DNA from: Nonomuraea zeae
Lineage (GTDB): Bacteria; Actinomycetota; Actinomycetes; Streptosporangiales; Streptosporangiaceae
Length of the DNA stretch: 46,172 nucleotides
Direction: 5' to 3'
Assembly (NCBI RefSeq): GCF_005889725.1
Contig: NZ_VCKX01000071.1
Coordinates: forward strand, 1 to 46,172
Shown here: positions 39,545 to 46,172 of the stretch, one piece after another
Layout: the number at the start of each line of letters is the position of its first letter
Numbering within the stretch: the stretch's first letter is position 1
The notes under the pieces: model-generated
Seen by the model: only the letters and a program-made list of their open reading frames with translations
Told to the model about the DNA's origin: nothing
Databases searched by the model: none
Program-made: the position numbers and the translations under genes

Positions 39545-40219
39545 GTGGCTGGCATCCTCCTTGTTGAAGACGACCCCTCGGTCCGCACGGCTCTAGAGCT
39601 GGCGCTGACTCGCCAGGGGCACTCCGTCACGTCCTACGCGACGGGCGAGGAGGCGCTCGACCACATCAGAGCCCGCCGCCCGGAGATCGCGATCATCGAC
39701 GTCATGCTCCCCGGCATCGACGGGATCGAGGTCTGCCGCCGCGTGCGCAAGCTCGACCAGCTCCCCGTCATCCTGCTCACCGCCAGGGGCGACGACCTCG
39801 ACGTGGTGGTCGGGCTGGAGGCCGGCGCCGACGATTACGTGGTCAAGCCGGTCGAGCCCCGGGTCCTGGACGCGCGCATCCGCGCCATCCTGCGCCGGGC
39901 CGAGTCCGCCGCATCCGACCGCATCACCTTCGGCGACCTCGTGATCGACCGGGGCGCGCTCAAGGTCACGCTGGCCAGCAAGGAGATCCACCTGACCCCG
40001 ACCGAGCTGCGGCTGCTCCTGGAGCTGGTACGCCACCCAGGCCAGGTGCTCAACCGCCGCTACCTGCTGCGCGCCGTTTGGGACCACACGCACATCGCCG
40101 ACTCGCGGCTGGTGGACGCCTGCGTGCAGCGGATCAGGGCGAAGATCGAGCCGCGGCCCGCCGAGCCGGTGTTCATCCACACGGTGCGCGGGTTCGGCTA
40201 CCGGTTCAGCCCTCCGTGA
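39545..40219 (+). CDS. OmpR/PhoB-family response regulator
   Basis: A 224 aa two-component response regulator. The receiver domain (1-118) has the acidic pair in ILLVEDDPSV, phospho-acceptor D52 in AIIDVMLPGIDG, Thr in VILLTARGDD and Lys in YVVKPVEPRV. The C-terminal winged helix (about 128-222) contains HLTPTELRLLLELVRHPG and FIHTVRGFGYRFSP. The GTG at 39545 is chosen for the -10 spacing and because the receiver fold begins there; the frame is open upstream with ATG at 39488 and GTG at 39539. Its TGA overlaps the kinase GTG. It resembles AfsQ1/CseB-type regulators. Confidence 0.93.
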   Translation: MAGILLVEDDPSVRTALELALTRQGHSVTSYATGEEALDHIRARRPEIAIIDVMLPGIDGIEVCRRVRKLDQLPVILLTARGDDLDVVVGLEAGADDYVVKPVEPRVLDARIRAILRRAESAASDRITFGDLVIDRGALKVTLASKEIHLTPTELRLLLELVRHPGQVLNRRYLLRAVWDHTHIADSRLVDACVQRIRAKIEPRPAEPVFIHTVRGFGYRFSPP

Positions 40220-41631
40220 TCCCGCTGCCCACCGGGCTGCGCGCGCGCCTGGTCATCACGTTCACGCTCGTCGCCGTGACCGCCTCGTCACTCGTCGCCA
40301 CGATCGGCTTCGAGCTGGCCAAGACCGCCCTCATCACGAGGGCCGAGAACACCTCGCTCGACCTGGTCACCAGGGAGCTGAGCAGCATCACCTTCCCCAT
40401 CGGCGCGCTCCAGGCGGGCGAGGCCGAGCCCACGACCAGAGAGCTCGAGAACGTGGCCCGCACGCTGGCCGGCCCCGGCCGCGGCGTGCTGGTCGAGTAC
40501 GGCAGCCTGATCGCCACCGAAGGCCCCATGACCATGAGCGACGTGCCGAACGAGCTCTACGGCCGGGCCAAGCAGAGCATCGTCACCCAGCGCAGGGTCA
40601 TCCGCAACGAGCTGTGGCTCATCGTCGGCGCGGAGGTCTACCGCGACACCGCGAACGGCACGCCCGAGGCCACGGGGCTGCGGGCGTTCGTGTTCTTCCC
40701 GATGCGCGACGACGAGCGCCAGCTCGCCACGCTCAGGACCACGCTCACCCAGGCCGGCGTGGTCATCCTCCTCATCGCCCTGGTCGTGGCGCTGCTGTCG
40801 GCCAGGCAGGTGCTGCTGCCCGTCAGGAGGCTGAGCGCGGCCGCGCAGGCGCTCGGCCAGGGCAGGCTGGACACGCGGCTGCCCGTCCACGGGCAGGACG
40901 AGCTGGCCGAGCTGACCGCCAGGTTCAACGACGCGGCGGCGGCGCTGGAGCTGAGCGTGTCCGAGCTGCGCTCGATGGAGGCCATGGCGCGCAGGTTCGT
41001 GGCCGACGTCTCCCACGAGCTGCGCACGCCGCTGACCGCGATGACGGCCGTGGCCGACATGCTCTCCGAGGAGGCCAACCGGCTGCCCGAGGCGCCCGCC
41101 GAGGCCGTACGGCTGGTGCTGCACGAGATCGAGCGCCTGCGCGAGCTGGTCGAGCACCTCATCGAGATCAGCCGCTTCGACGCGGGCACGGCCACGCTCA
41201 ACCTGGAGCCGGCGAACGTGGCCGACGCCATCCAGGACTGCCTGGAGGTGCGCGGGTGGAGCGAGCAGGTCAAGGTGAGCGCCTCCCAGGGCCTGACCGC
41301 CAACCTCGACCCCAGGAGATTCGACGTCATCGTGGCCAATCTCATCGGCAACGCGCTCAAACACGGCAGGCCGCCGGTGGTGGTCAGCGCCAGGAGCACG
41401 GAGAACGGCCTGGAGGTGAAGGTGCGCGACCACGGCAAGGGCATCCCGCGCGAGGCCCTCCCGCACGTCTTCGACCGCTTCTTCAAGGCCGGCGCGGGCC
41501 GGGCCCGCAGCCAGGGCAGCGGTCTCGGCCTGGCCATCGCCAGGGCGAACGTCCACCTGCACGGCGGCACCATCTCCGTACGCACCCAGAACCCCGGCAC
41601 CTTGTTCACCGTCTGGCTGCCGCACTCATGA
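40216..41631 (+). CDS. Sensor histidine kinase
   Basis: A 471 aa membrane kinase. Helix 1 is at about 9-31 (LVITFTLVAVTASSLVATIG), the extracytoplasmic sensor at about 32-175, and helix 2 at about 179-200 (VVILLIALVVALLSA). A HAMP domain (about 200-253: LPVRRLSAAAQALGQGRLD) leads to the H-box FVADVSHELRTPLTAM, N-box NLIGNALKHG and G-boxes VRDHGKGIPREAL and GSGLGLAIARANVHLHGG. It is the partner of the upstream response regulator, with a GTGA overlap. The signal is unknown; the linked lipoprotein may modulate it. Confidence 0.94.
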   Translation: MIPLPTGLRARLVITFTLVAVTASSLVATIGFELAKTALITRAENTSLDLVTRELSSITFPIGALQAGEAEPTTRELENVARTLAGPGRGVLVEYGSLIATEGPMTMSDVPNELYGRAKQSIVTQRRVIRNELWLIVGAEVYRDTANGTPEATGLRAFVFFPMRDDERQLATLRTTLTQAGVVILLIALVVALLSARQVLLPVRRLSAAAQALGQGRLDTRLPVHGQDELAELTARFNDAAAALELSVSELRSMEAMARRFVADVSHELRTPLTAMTAVADMLSEEANRLPEAPAEAVRLVLHEIERLRELVEHLIEISRFDAGTATLNLEPANVADAIQDCLEVRGWSEQVKVSASQGLTANLDPRRFDVIVANLIGNALKHGRPPVVVSARSTENGLEVKVRDHGKGIPREALPHVFDRFFKAGAGRARSQGSGLGLAIARANVHLHGGTISVRTQNPGTLFTVWLPHS

Positions 41632-42146
41632 GCCCCGTACGCGCCCTGAGCGCCGCCACGGCCCTGCTGACCGGGCTGCTGTCCGTGGCGGCCTGCGGCA
41701 TCTCCCCCACCGACGTCCAGGACCGGGGCAACGCCCCCACCGTCAAGGTCCCGCCGCCGTCCAAGACGATCTACCTGGTCCGGGACGGCGACCTCGCCCT
41801 GGAGCCGGCCAACGTCCGCAGCGACTCGGTCGAGGACCTGCTCAAGGCGCTCTTCGCGGCCTCCGCGCAGCCGCTGGGCGACCTGGACACCGCGTTGCGC
41901 AGCTTCACGTACCTGAAGTCGGAGGACTCGCTCAACCCCGTGCAGCGCGACGAGATCCGGCTGCCGCGCACCTCCACGCTGACGGTCTACATCTCGGGCG
42001 AGGGCACGCTGAGCAAGCTCGGCAAGGCCCAGATCGTCTGCACGGCGCAGCAGGAGGTGGCGTTCGAGCTGGTCAAGATAGTCCGGCAGAACGCGAACCG
42101 CCCCTCGAAGTCCGAGGGGCGGTACACCTGCGGCGAGCTGAAGTGA
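41628..42146 (+). CDS. Lipoprotein linked to the two-component system
   Basis: A 172 aa protein with signal peptide and lipobox (LLSVAACG, lipidated Cys at about residue 22). The mature domain is beta/alpha-like: TIYLVRDGDLALEP, SDSVEDLLKALFA, RLPRTSTLTVYISGEG, compatible with a GerMN-like fold. Two further cysteines (IVCTAQQ and YTCGELK) could form a disulfide. Its ATG overlaps the kinase stop (ATGA). By analogy with the CseABC arrangement it may restrain or inform the sensor (inference). Confidence 0.85.
   Translation: MSPVRALSAATALLTGLLSVAACGISPTDVQDRGNAPTVKVPPPSKTIYLVRDGDLALEPANVRSDSVEDLLKALFAASAQPLGDLDTALRSFTYLKSEDSLNPVQRDEIRLPRTSTLTVYISGEGTLSKLGKAQIVCTAQQEVAFELVKIVRQNANRPSKSEGRYTCGELK
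42098..42122. terminator. Hairpin inside the 3' end of the lipoprotein gene
   Basis: CCGCCCCTC and GAGGGGCGG form a perfect 9 bp stem with a 7 nt loop, ending 24 nt before the stop codon. It may terminate transcription from both sides, since the convergent phoH gene ends at 42162. Confidence 0.5.
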
Positions 42147-42161
42147 CCCGCCGGTAACCCG

Positions 42162-43481
42162 TTACATCGTGATGTCCTCGAGCATCTCGGTCACCAGTGC
42201 GGCGATCGGCGAGCGCTCGGACCTGGTCAGCGTGACGTGCGCGAAGAGCGGGTGGCCCTTGAGCTTCTCCACCACGGCGACCACGCCGTCATGCCGCCCG
42301 ACGCGCAGGTTGTCGCGCTGGGCGACGTCGTGGGTGAGCACGACCCGCGAGTTGGCCCCGATCCTGCTCAGCACGGTCAGGAGCACCCCACGCTCCAGCG
42401 ACTGCGCCTCGTCCACGATCACGAACGCGTCGTGGAGCGACCGGCCCCGGATGTGCGTCAGCGGGAGCACCTCCAGCATGCCCCTGTCGAGCACCTCCTC
42501 GATCACCTCCGGCGACGTGATCGCGCCGAGGGTGTCGTAGACCGCCTGCGCCCACGGGCCCATCTTCTCGCCCTCGGTGCCCGGCAGGTAGCCGAGCTCC
42601 TGGCCGCCCACGGCGTAGAGCGGGCGGAAGACGACCACCTTGCGGTGCTGGCGGCGCTCCAGGACCGCCTCCAGGCCCGCGCAGAGCGCCAGCGCCGACT
42701 TGCCCGTGCCGGCCCGGCCACCGAGCGACACGATGCCGATCTCCGGGTCCATGAGCAGGTCGAGCGCGATGCGCTGCTCGGCGGAGCGGCCGTGCAGGCC
42801 GAACACCTCGCGGTCGCCGCGTACGAGCCGTACTGACTTGTCGGGCTGAACCCGGCCCAGCGCCGAGCCCTTGGCCGACAGCAGCCGCAGACCGGTGTGC
42901 GTCGGCAGGTCTCTGGCCTCTTCGAAGTCGGCGGAGCCCTTGTCGAAGAGCGTCTCGACGTCCTCGGTGGTGACCTGGACCTCGGCCATCCCCGTCCAGC
43001 CCGACTCGTTCACCAGCTCTGCGCGGTATTCCTCCGCCGACAGGCCGATCGAGGCAGCCTTGACCCGAAGTGGCAGGTCTTTGGACACCAGGACGACGTC
43101 ACAGCCCTCGGCGGCCAGCGAGCGGGCCACGGTCAGGATGCGGGTGTCGTTGTCGCCCAGGCGGAACCCCACGGGCAGGATGGACGGATCGCTGTGATTG
43201 AGCTCAACCCTGATCGTGCCATCCCCTGTGGGCATCTGCTCGTCGAGCCTGCCGTACTGGACGCGCAGGTCGTCGAGGTAGCGCAGAGCCTTCCTCGCGA
43301 AGTAGCCGAGCTCGGGATGGTGCCGCTTGCCTTCCAGCTCCGTGATGACCACGATCGGAAGGACGACGTCGTGCTCGGCGAACCGGGTCATTGCCGCCGG
43401 GTCGGCCAGCAGGACCGAGGTGTCCAGCACGTACGTACGCTTGGCCGGCTGGTGAGTAGGGTTGCTCGAGGACACTGCCAC
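42162..43481 (-). CDS. phoH2: PIN-PhoH fusion ATPase (PhoH2-like)
   Basis: A 439 aa protein. The N-terminal PIN ribonuclease domain (about 14-145) has TYVLDTSVLLADP, VVITELEGKR and LGDNDTRILTVARS carrying acidic active-site residues. The C-terminal PhoH NTPase (about 230-439) has Walker A GGRAGTGKSALAL and Walker B AFVIVDEAQSLE. PhoH2 homologues act as RNA helicase/ribonucleases. GGGGAGAA precedes the GTG with about 3 nt spacing. The location corresponds to M. tuberculosis Rv1095. No separate small antitoxin-like ORF is evident upstream. Confidence 0.95.
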   Translation of the reverse strand: MAVSSSNPTHQPAKRTYVLDTSVLLADPAAMTRFAEHDVVLPIVVITELEGKRHHPELGYFARKALRYLDDLRVQYGRLDEQMPTGDGTIRVELNHSDPSILPVGFRLGDNDTRILTVARSLAAEGCDVVLVSKDLPLRVKAASIGLSAEEYRAELVNESGWTGMAEVQVTTEDVETLFDKGSADFEEARDLPTHTGLRLLSAKGSALGRVQPDKSVRLVRGDREVFGLHGRSAEQRIALDLLMDPEIGIVSLGGRAGTGKSALALCAGLEAVLERRQHRKVVVFRPLYAVGGQELGYLPGTEGEKMGPWAQAVYDTLGAITSPEVIEEVLDRGMLEVLPLTHIRGRSLHDAFVIVDEAQSLERGVLLTVLSRIGANSRVVLTHDVAQRDNLRVGRHDGVVAVVEKLKGHPLFAHVTLTRSERSPIAALVTEMLEDITM

Positions 43482-43629
43482 ACGTTCTCCCCCGGGTGCC
43501 CCATGGTGCGGGCACCCTGCAGACGAGGCGGGAATCGGACCGGACCCGCGTCCCCGACCGCGAGCTGCCGTCGGCGCCGGGGTCCGGCCCCCTCGGCAAA
43601 CTCTTGGCGCAAAGGCGGGCCCTCTCCGG

Positions 43630-43654
43630 AGTGTCCGGCCTGTGGTCGGACACT
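43630..43654. terminator. Inverted repeat between uppS-like and phoH2 genes
   Basis: AGTGTCCG and CGGACACT form a perfect 8 bp dyad with a 9 nt spacer. It lies 34 nt beyond the cis-prenyltransferase stop, so it fits a terminator for that gene, but it is also about 150 nt upstream of phoH2 and could be an operator. Confidence 0.5.
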
Positions 43655-43688
43655 TCCAACGTTACGTCGTGAATACCCACATATGGCC

Positions 43689-44450
43689 TCAGGAACCGTA
43701 ACGTCGGTTTCTCGCAGCGTAATCACGCAGCGCCCGCAGGAAATCGACCCTGCGGAAGTCGGGCCAGTACGCCTCGTGGAAGTAGAACTCTGAGTGAGCG
43801 CTCTGCCACAGCATGAAGCCCGACAAGCGCTGCTCGCCCGACGTCCGGATGAGTAGATCCGGGTCGGGTTGGCCGCGAGTGTAAAGATGCTCCGCGATGT
43901 GCTCGACATCGAGTACCTCGACGAGGTCCTCGATGCTCGCCCCCTTGCTCGCTTGCTCCTGGAGCAGTGAGCGCACCGCATCGGCAATCTCACGTCTTCC
44001 TCCATACCCAACTGCAACGTTCACAATCAGGCCTGGACGGTGTGATGAAGCTTCTTTTGCGTTTTTTAGGACATTGGCCGTGCGGTCCGGCAGTAGATCG
44101 AGCGCGCCGACCGGGCTGATCCGCCAGCCTTCGTCCACGAGCTCCTGCGTCACGTCCTCGATGATGCGCAGGAGTGGCTCCAGCTCTTCCCTGGGGCGGT
44201 TGAGGTTGTCGTTGGACAGCATCCAGACCGTGACGACCTCGACGCCGCTCTCACGGCACCAGCCGAGCAGCTCGGAGATCTTGTCGGCGCCCTTACGGTG
44301 GCCGGTGGCCACGTCACGCATGCCCATGGCGCGCGCCCAGCGGCGGTTGCCGTCGATGATGACCCCGACATGCCGGGGGACGCTGTCCTTCGACAGCTTG
44401 GTCTCCAGCCGGTGCTCGTACAGCCGGTAGACCAGATCGCGCAGGCCCAC
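43689..44450 (-). CDS. Short-chain cis-prenyltransferase (Rv1086-like, UPP synthase family)
   Basis: A 253 aa cytoplasmic enzyme that condenses IPP with allylic diphosphates in Z configuration. Family motifs are HVGVIIDGNRRWARAMG with catalytic D33, TVWMLSNDNLNRP, VNVAVGYGGRREI, DLLIRTSGEQRLSGFMLWQ and SEFYFHEAYWPDF. By position it matches M. tuberculosis Rv1086, a Z-FPP synthase, rather than the longer UppS, but chain length cannot be told for certain. The GTG at 44450 has GGGGAGG upstream. IPP would come from the MEP pathway, whose ispH gene is also in this window. Confidence 0.93.
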   Translation of the reverse strand: MGLRDLVYRLYEHRLETKLSKDSVPRHVGVIIDGNRRWARAMGMRDVATGHRKGADKISELLGWCRESGVEVVTVWMLSNDNLNRPREELEPLLRIIEDVTQELVDEGWRISPVGALDLLPDRTANVLKNAKEASSHRPGLIVNVAVGYGGRREIADAVRSLLQEQASKGASIEDLVEVLDVEHIAEHLYTRGQPDPDLLIRTSGEQRLSGFMLWQSAHSEFYFHEAYWPDFRRVDFLRALRDYAARNRRYGS

Positions 44451-44506
44451 GGAGTGCCTCCCCTGCGGTGGCTGTGCCTCAGGTCGTATGACCTAACAGG
44501 CAATTA

Positions 44507-45064
44507 TCACCGCGATTCGCCCGTGCCTGCTCCTTCTCCCGGATTCCTAGCCAGATCTCTACCTTTCAGACATCCTTCCGCCTCATTTACCAGCCCGCGC
44601 ACGAACGTCGACAGCTCCGCCGACGTCAGCACCGCCCGCATGCCCACGCCCGTGGCGCCCCACGCCTCCACGTAGGCCCGCCTGGTCAGGCGCCACTCGC
44701 CCCGCGACTCCTTGCCGGGCTGCCAGACGGGGATCGTCCTGAGCTGGCAGCGCAGCTCGCCGCCGCCCACCACGCCGGACCTCGTCCGGTAGCGGAAGGA
44801 GAACAGCTCGCTGTCCGGCTCCTCGTCGGGGAACCTGTCGTCGGGATCGCTCCACCGCCTGCCCCCGCCGCGGCCCTGCCGGGCCTCGTCCACCCCGCGC
44901 GCCAGGCGCGCGAGCAGCCACCCGCAGCGCTCCCCGACGCTCCCGTACGGCGTGCCGTCGCGATGCAGTTCGAGGGTGACCTCGTACGGTGTGCCGACGC
45001 TGTCCGTGCACGCGATGGGCGTGACGGTCAAGTACGAGCCGTCAACGCAGCGTAGTCCCCCCAT
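44507..45064 (-). CDS. Hypothetical protein
   Basis: A 185 aa soluble protein I do not recognise. It begins MGGLRCVDGSYLTVTPIACT and has a charged central region with DDRFPDEEPDSELF. The later beta-strand-like segments are GVVGGGELRCQLRTIPVWQP and AWGATGVGMRAVLTSAELST. It has no signal peptide or membrane helix. The ATG at 45064 has an excellent AGGGGAGGGG upstream and the codon bias is typical, so the gene is probably real. It follows the CrtC-like gene in the same direction with a 37 nt gap and may be cotranscribed. Confidence 0.7.
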   Translation of the reverse strand: MGGLRCVDGSYLTVTPIACTDSVGTPYEVTLELHRDGTPYGSVGERCGWLLARLARGVDEARQGRGGGRRWSDPDDRFPDEEPDSELFSFRYRTRSGVVGGGELRCQLRTIPVWQPGKESRGEWRLTRRAYVEAWGATGVGMRAVLTSAELSTFVRGLVNEAEGCLKGRDLARNPGEGAGTGESR

Positions 45065-45101
45065 CCCCTCCCCTTTTCCGGCCGAAAGTCGGCTAAACCG
45101 G

Positions 45102-45989
45102 CTATGTCAGGGGATGCCAGCCGTGTTCTCGCCAGCCGGGCGGCTGGTGCCACTCGGTCCAGCCGTGGCCCCTGCGCCCGTCCTCGGTCTCGAACTCGCA
45201 CATGGCCCTGGGGAACTCGGCGACCGCGCCCTCGGGGGACGTCAGCGTCACGGGGGCGAAGGCGATCGGCCGGACGGTCGTGGTGGTCCCGGGAAAGCGC
45301 AGCACCGTCTCGGCCGGGCGGTCCCCGTCGAAGGCCGTGGACGCCGAGAAGCCGGCCACGTGCTCGATCTCGCCGCCCGGCGGCACCCGGAACGCCGGCC
45401 AGGGCAGTGCCATGCCGAGGTTGGCCTGCATGCCGTGCAGGTGCGTGCCGTCCTCCAGCCGGCCGCTGCTCCACAGCCAGGAGATCGACCACCAGTCACG
45501 CACGCCCCAGCTGTGGTCGCGCTCGCCGTACCCGTGGAAGGGGGCGCCACCGATGGTGCCGGTGATCTCGCAGGGGATCTCGTAGCGGGGGGTGAGCGAG
45601 TAGCCGTAGACGCCGCCCGCCGTCCGCCATTCGAGATCCAGCGCCAGGTCGGGCGCGTCGAGGCGGACGCGGGCCGTACTCAGGGGCTCCGTCGTGCTGA
45701 GGGTCGCCTCGTAGCCCGGGCCCTCGATCACCGGCTCCGGGCCGCCGGGCAGCGGGGCCTCGTGGTCGGTCACCGCCACCAGCCCGCCGTCCCTGGTCAC
45801 GAGACACGCCCAGAACCAGGCCCGCTTCCAGTTGGGGTAGAGGCCGAGGCGTACGTAGCCGCCCAGGTCGCCGTCCGCGGAGACGAAGTCGAAGTAGTGG
45901 GACTCGTTCCACAGCGGCTCGCCGCCGGGCTCGTGCGCCTGCTCGTCCTCGTGGCTCAGGGGCCATCCGCCCATGTTGACGATCCGCAT
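45102..45989 (-). CDS. CrtC/AttH-like lipocalin-fold protein
   Basis: A 295 aa protein rich in aromatic residues and beta strands, with segments PLWNESHYFDFVSADGDLGG, RAWFWACLVTRDGG, GYGERDHSWGVRDWWSISW and DGTHLHGMQANLGM. The layout resembles the double-lipocalin CrtC (hydroxyneurosporene hydratase)/AttH group and DUF7064/7065-type actinobacterial proteins. The GERDHSWG motif with conserved His and Asp/Glu may be the active site. The substrate is likely a hydrophobic or lipid-like molecule (inference). The ATG at 45989 has GGGAGG close upstream and is preferred over TTG at 46001. Confidence 0.7.
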   Translation of the reverse strand: MRIVNMGGWPLSHEDEQAHEPGGEPLWNESHYFDFVSADGDLGGYVRLGLYPNWKRAWFWACLVTRDGGLVAVTDHEAPLPGGPEPVIEGPGYEATLSTTEPLSTARVRLDAPDLALDLEWRTAGGVYGYSLTPRYEIPCEITGTIGGAPFHGYGERDHSWGVRDWWSISWLWSSGRLEDGTHLHGMQANLGMALPWPAFRVPPGGEIEHVAGFSASTAFDGDRPAETVLRFPGTTTTVRPIAFAPVTLTSPEGAVAEFPRAMCEFETEDGRRGHGWTEWHQPPGWREHGWHPLT

Positions 45990-46049
45990 GCCGCCTCCCA
46001 AGCGCTTGCTGCGATCAGCTTAAGCCAGCCCGGCCGCACGGTCCCCGCG

Positions 46050-46172
46050 GGAGGCAGGCAGATCCAGGGCAGGGCAAGGTCAGGACAGCAGGTCAAGGCA
46101 GGGGGCGTGTCAGGGCAGGGGCGTGTCAGGGGGGCCGGGTCACGAGGCCGGGTCACGAGGCCGGGTCAGGGG
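46050..46172. repeat. Repeat-rich intergenic tract at the window edge
   Basis: From about 46050 the sequence is dominated by GGTCA/CAGGGCA-like units. GGCCGGGTCACGA occurs at 46133-46145 and 46146-46158, with a partial copy at 46159-46168. GGGGCGTGTCAGGG is duplicated at about 46102 and 46118. No gene is visible, and the tract may continue outside the window. Confidence 0.7.

Noticed and set aside
42162..43481. PIN-PhoH gene as part of a toxin-antitoxin pair
   Set aside because: The PIN domain is toxin-like, but no small antitoxin-type ORF with a start signal lies in the 207 nt upstream of it.
46050..46172. Possible CRISPR array at the right edge
   Set aside because: The units are 13 bp contiguous tandem copies without spacers.

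Overview
The window looks like a stretch of a high-GC actinomycete chromosome, most likely Streptosporangiales (Nonomuraea- or Streptosporangium-like). The reasons are strongly GC-biased third codon positions, many GTG starts, no rRNA, tRNA, CRISPR or insertion sequence in view, and a backbone of genes in nearly the order of Mycobacterium tuberculosis Rv1112 to Rv1086: ychF, a DUF6542 protein, ispH, the Rv1109c-type lipid-droplet protein, xseA, xseB, a DUF4245 protein, glpX, fumarase, phoH2 and a short cis-prenyltransferase. The genus is an inference; the synteny comes from memory of the Rv gene order.

Layout. 1-1047: mostly gene-poor, with one doubtful small ORF and a degenerate 13-14 bp tandem repeat. 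1048-7962: housekeeping block (ychF, cysteine-rich secreted protein, rmuC, DUF6542, ispH, lipid-droplet protein, xseA). 8036-17026: core genes (xseB, DUF4245, glpX, DUF1707) interleaved with accessory genes and four TetR regulators, two of which face their probable target across a clear palindromic operator. 17092-21417: a Cgl0159-type aldolase-fold protein with a Gfo/Idh/MocA dehydrogenase, and a MocR regulator divergent from an EamA exporter. 21482-28967: class I fumarase, DUF5999, a 0.86 kb non-coding gap, two tandem Ser/Thr kinases and class II fumarase. 28998-30289: trpD behind what reads as a complete trp attenuator with a Trp-Trp leader peptide. 30358-36475: a tightly overlapped five-gene unit (3-hydroxybutyrate-type dehydrogenase, GAF-PucR regulator, MHS transporter, two alpha/beta hydrolases, one secreted) that I interpret as a 3-hydroxybutyrate (oligo)ester scavenging operon. 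36465-42146: glycosyltransferase, a membrane-anchored lytic transglycosylase, and a two-component system with its own lipoprotein across a dyad-rich intergenic region. 42162-45989: PIN-PhoH, short cis-prenyltransferase, an unknown protein and a CrtC/AttH-like protein. The right edge runs into a 13 bp tandem repeat.

Regulation readable from sequence. About fifteen genes have a TANNNT-like -10 hexamer ending exactly 6-7 nt before the start codon, the geometry of leaderless actinobacterial transcripts; this also helped fix several starts. The most notable regulatory element is the trpD attenuator (30170-30268), with tandem Trp codons, a 1:2 hairpin, a possible 2:3 antiterminator and an 11 bp 3:4 hairpin. 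Other notable points are xseA and xseB being split and inverted, a silk/collagen-like linker in a tail-anchored kinase, an SDR lacking its catalytic Tyr/Lys, and perfect palindromes beside TetR genes, the MHS start codon and the response regulator.
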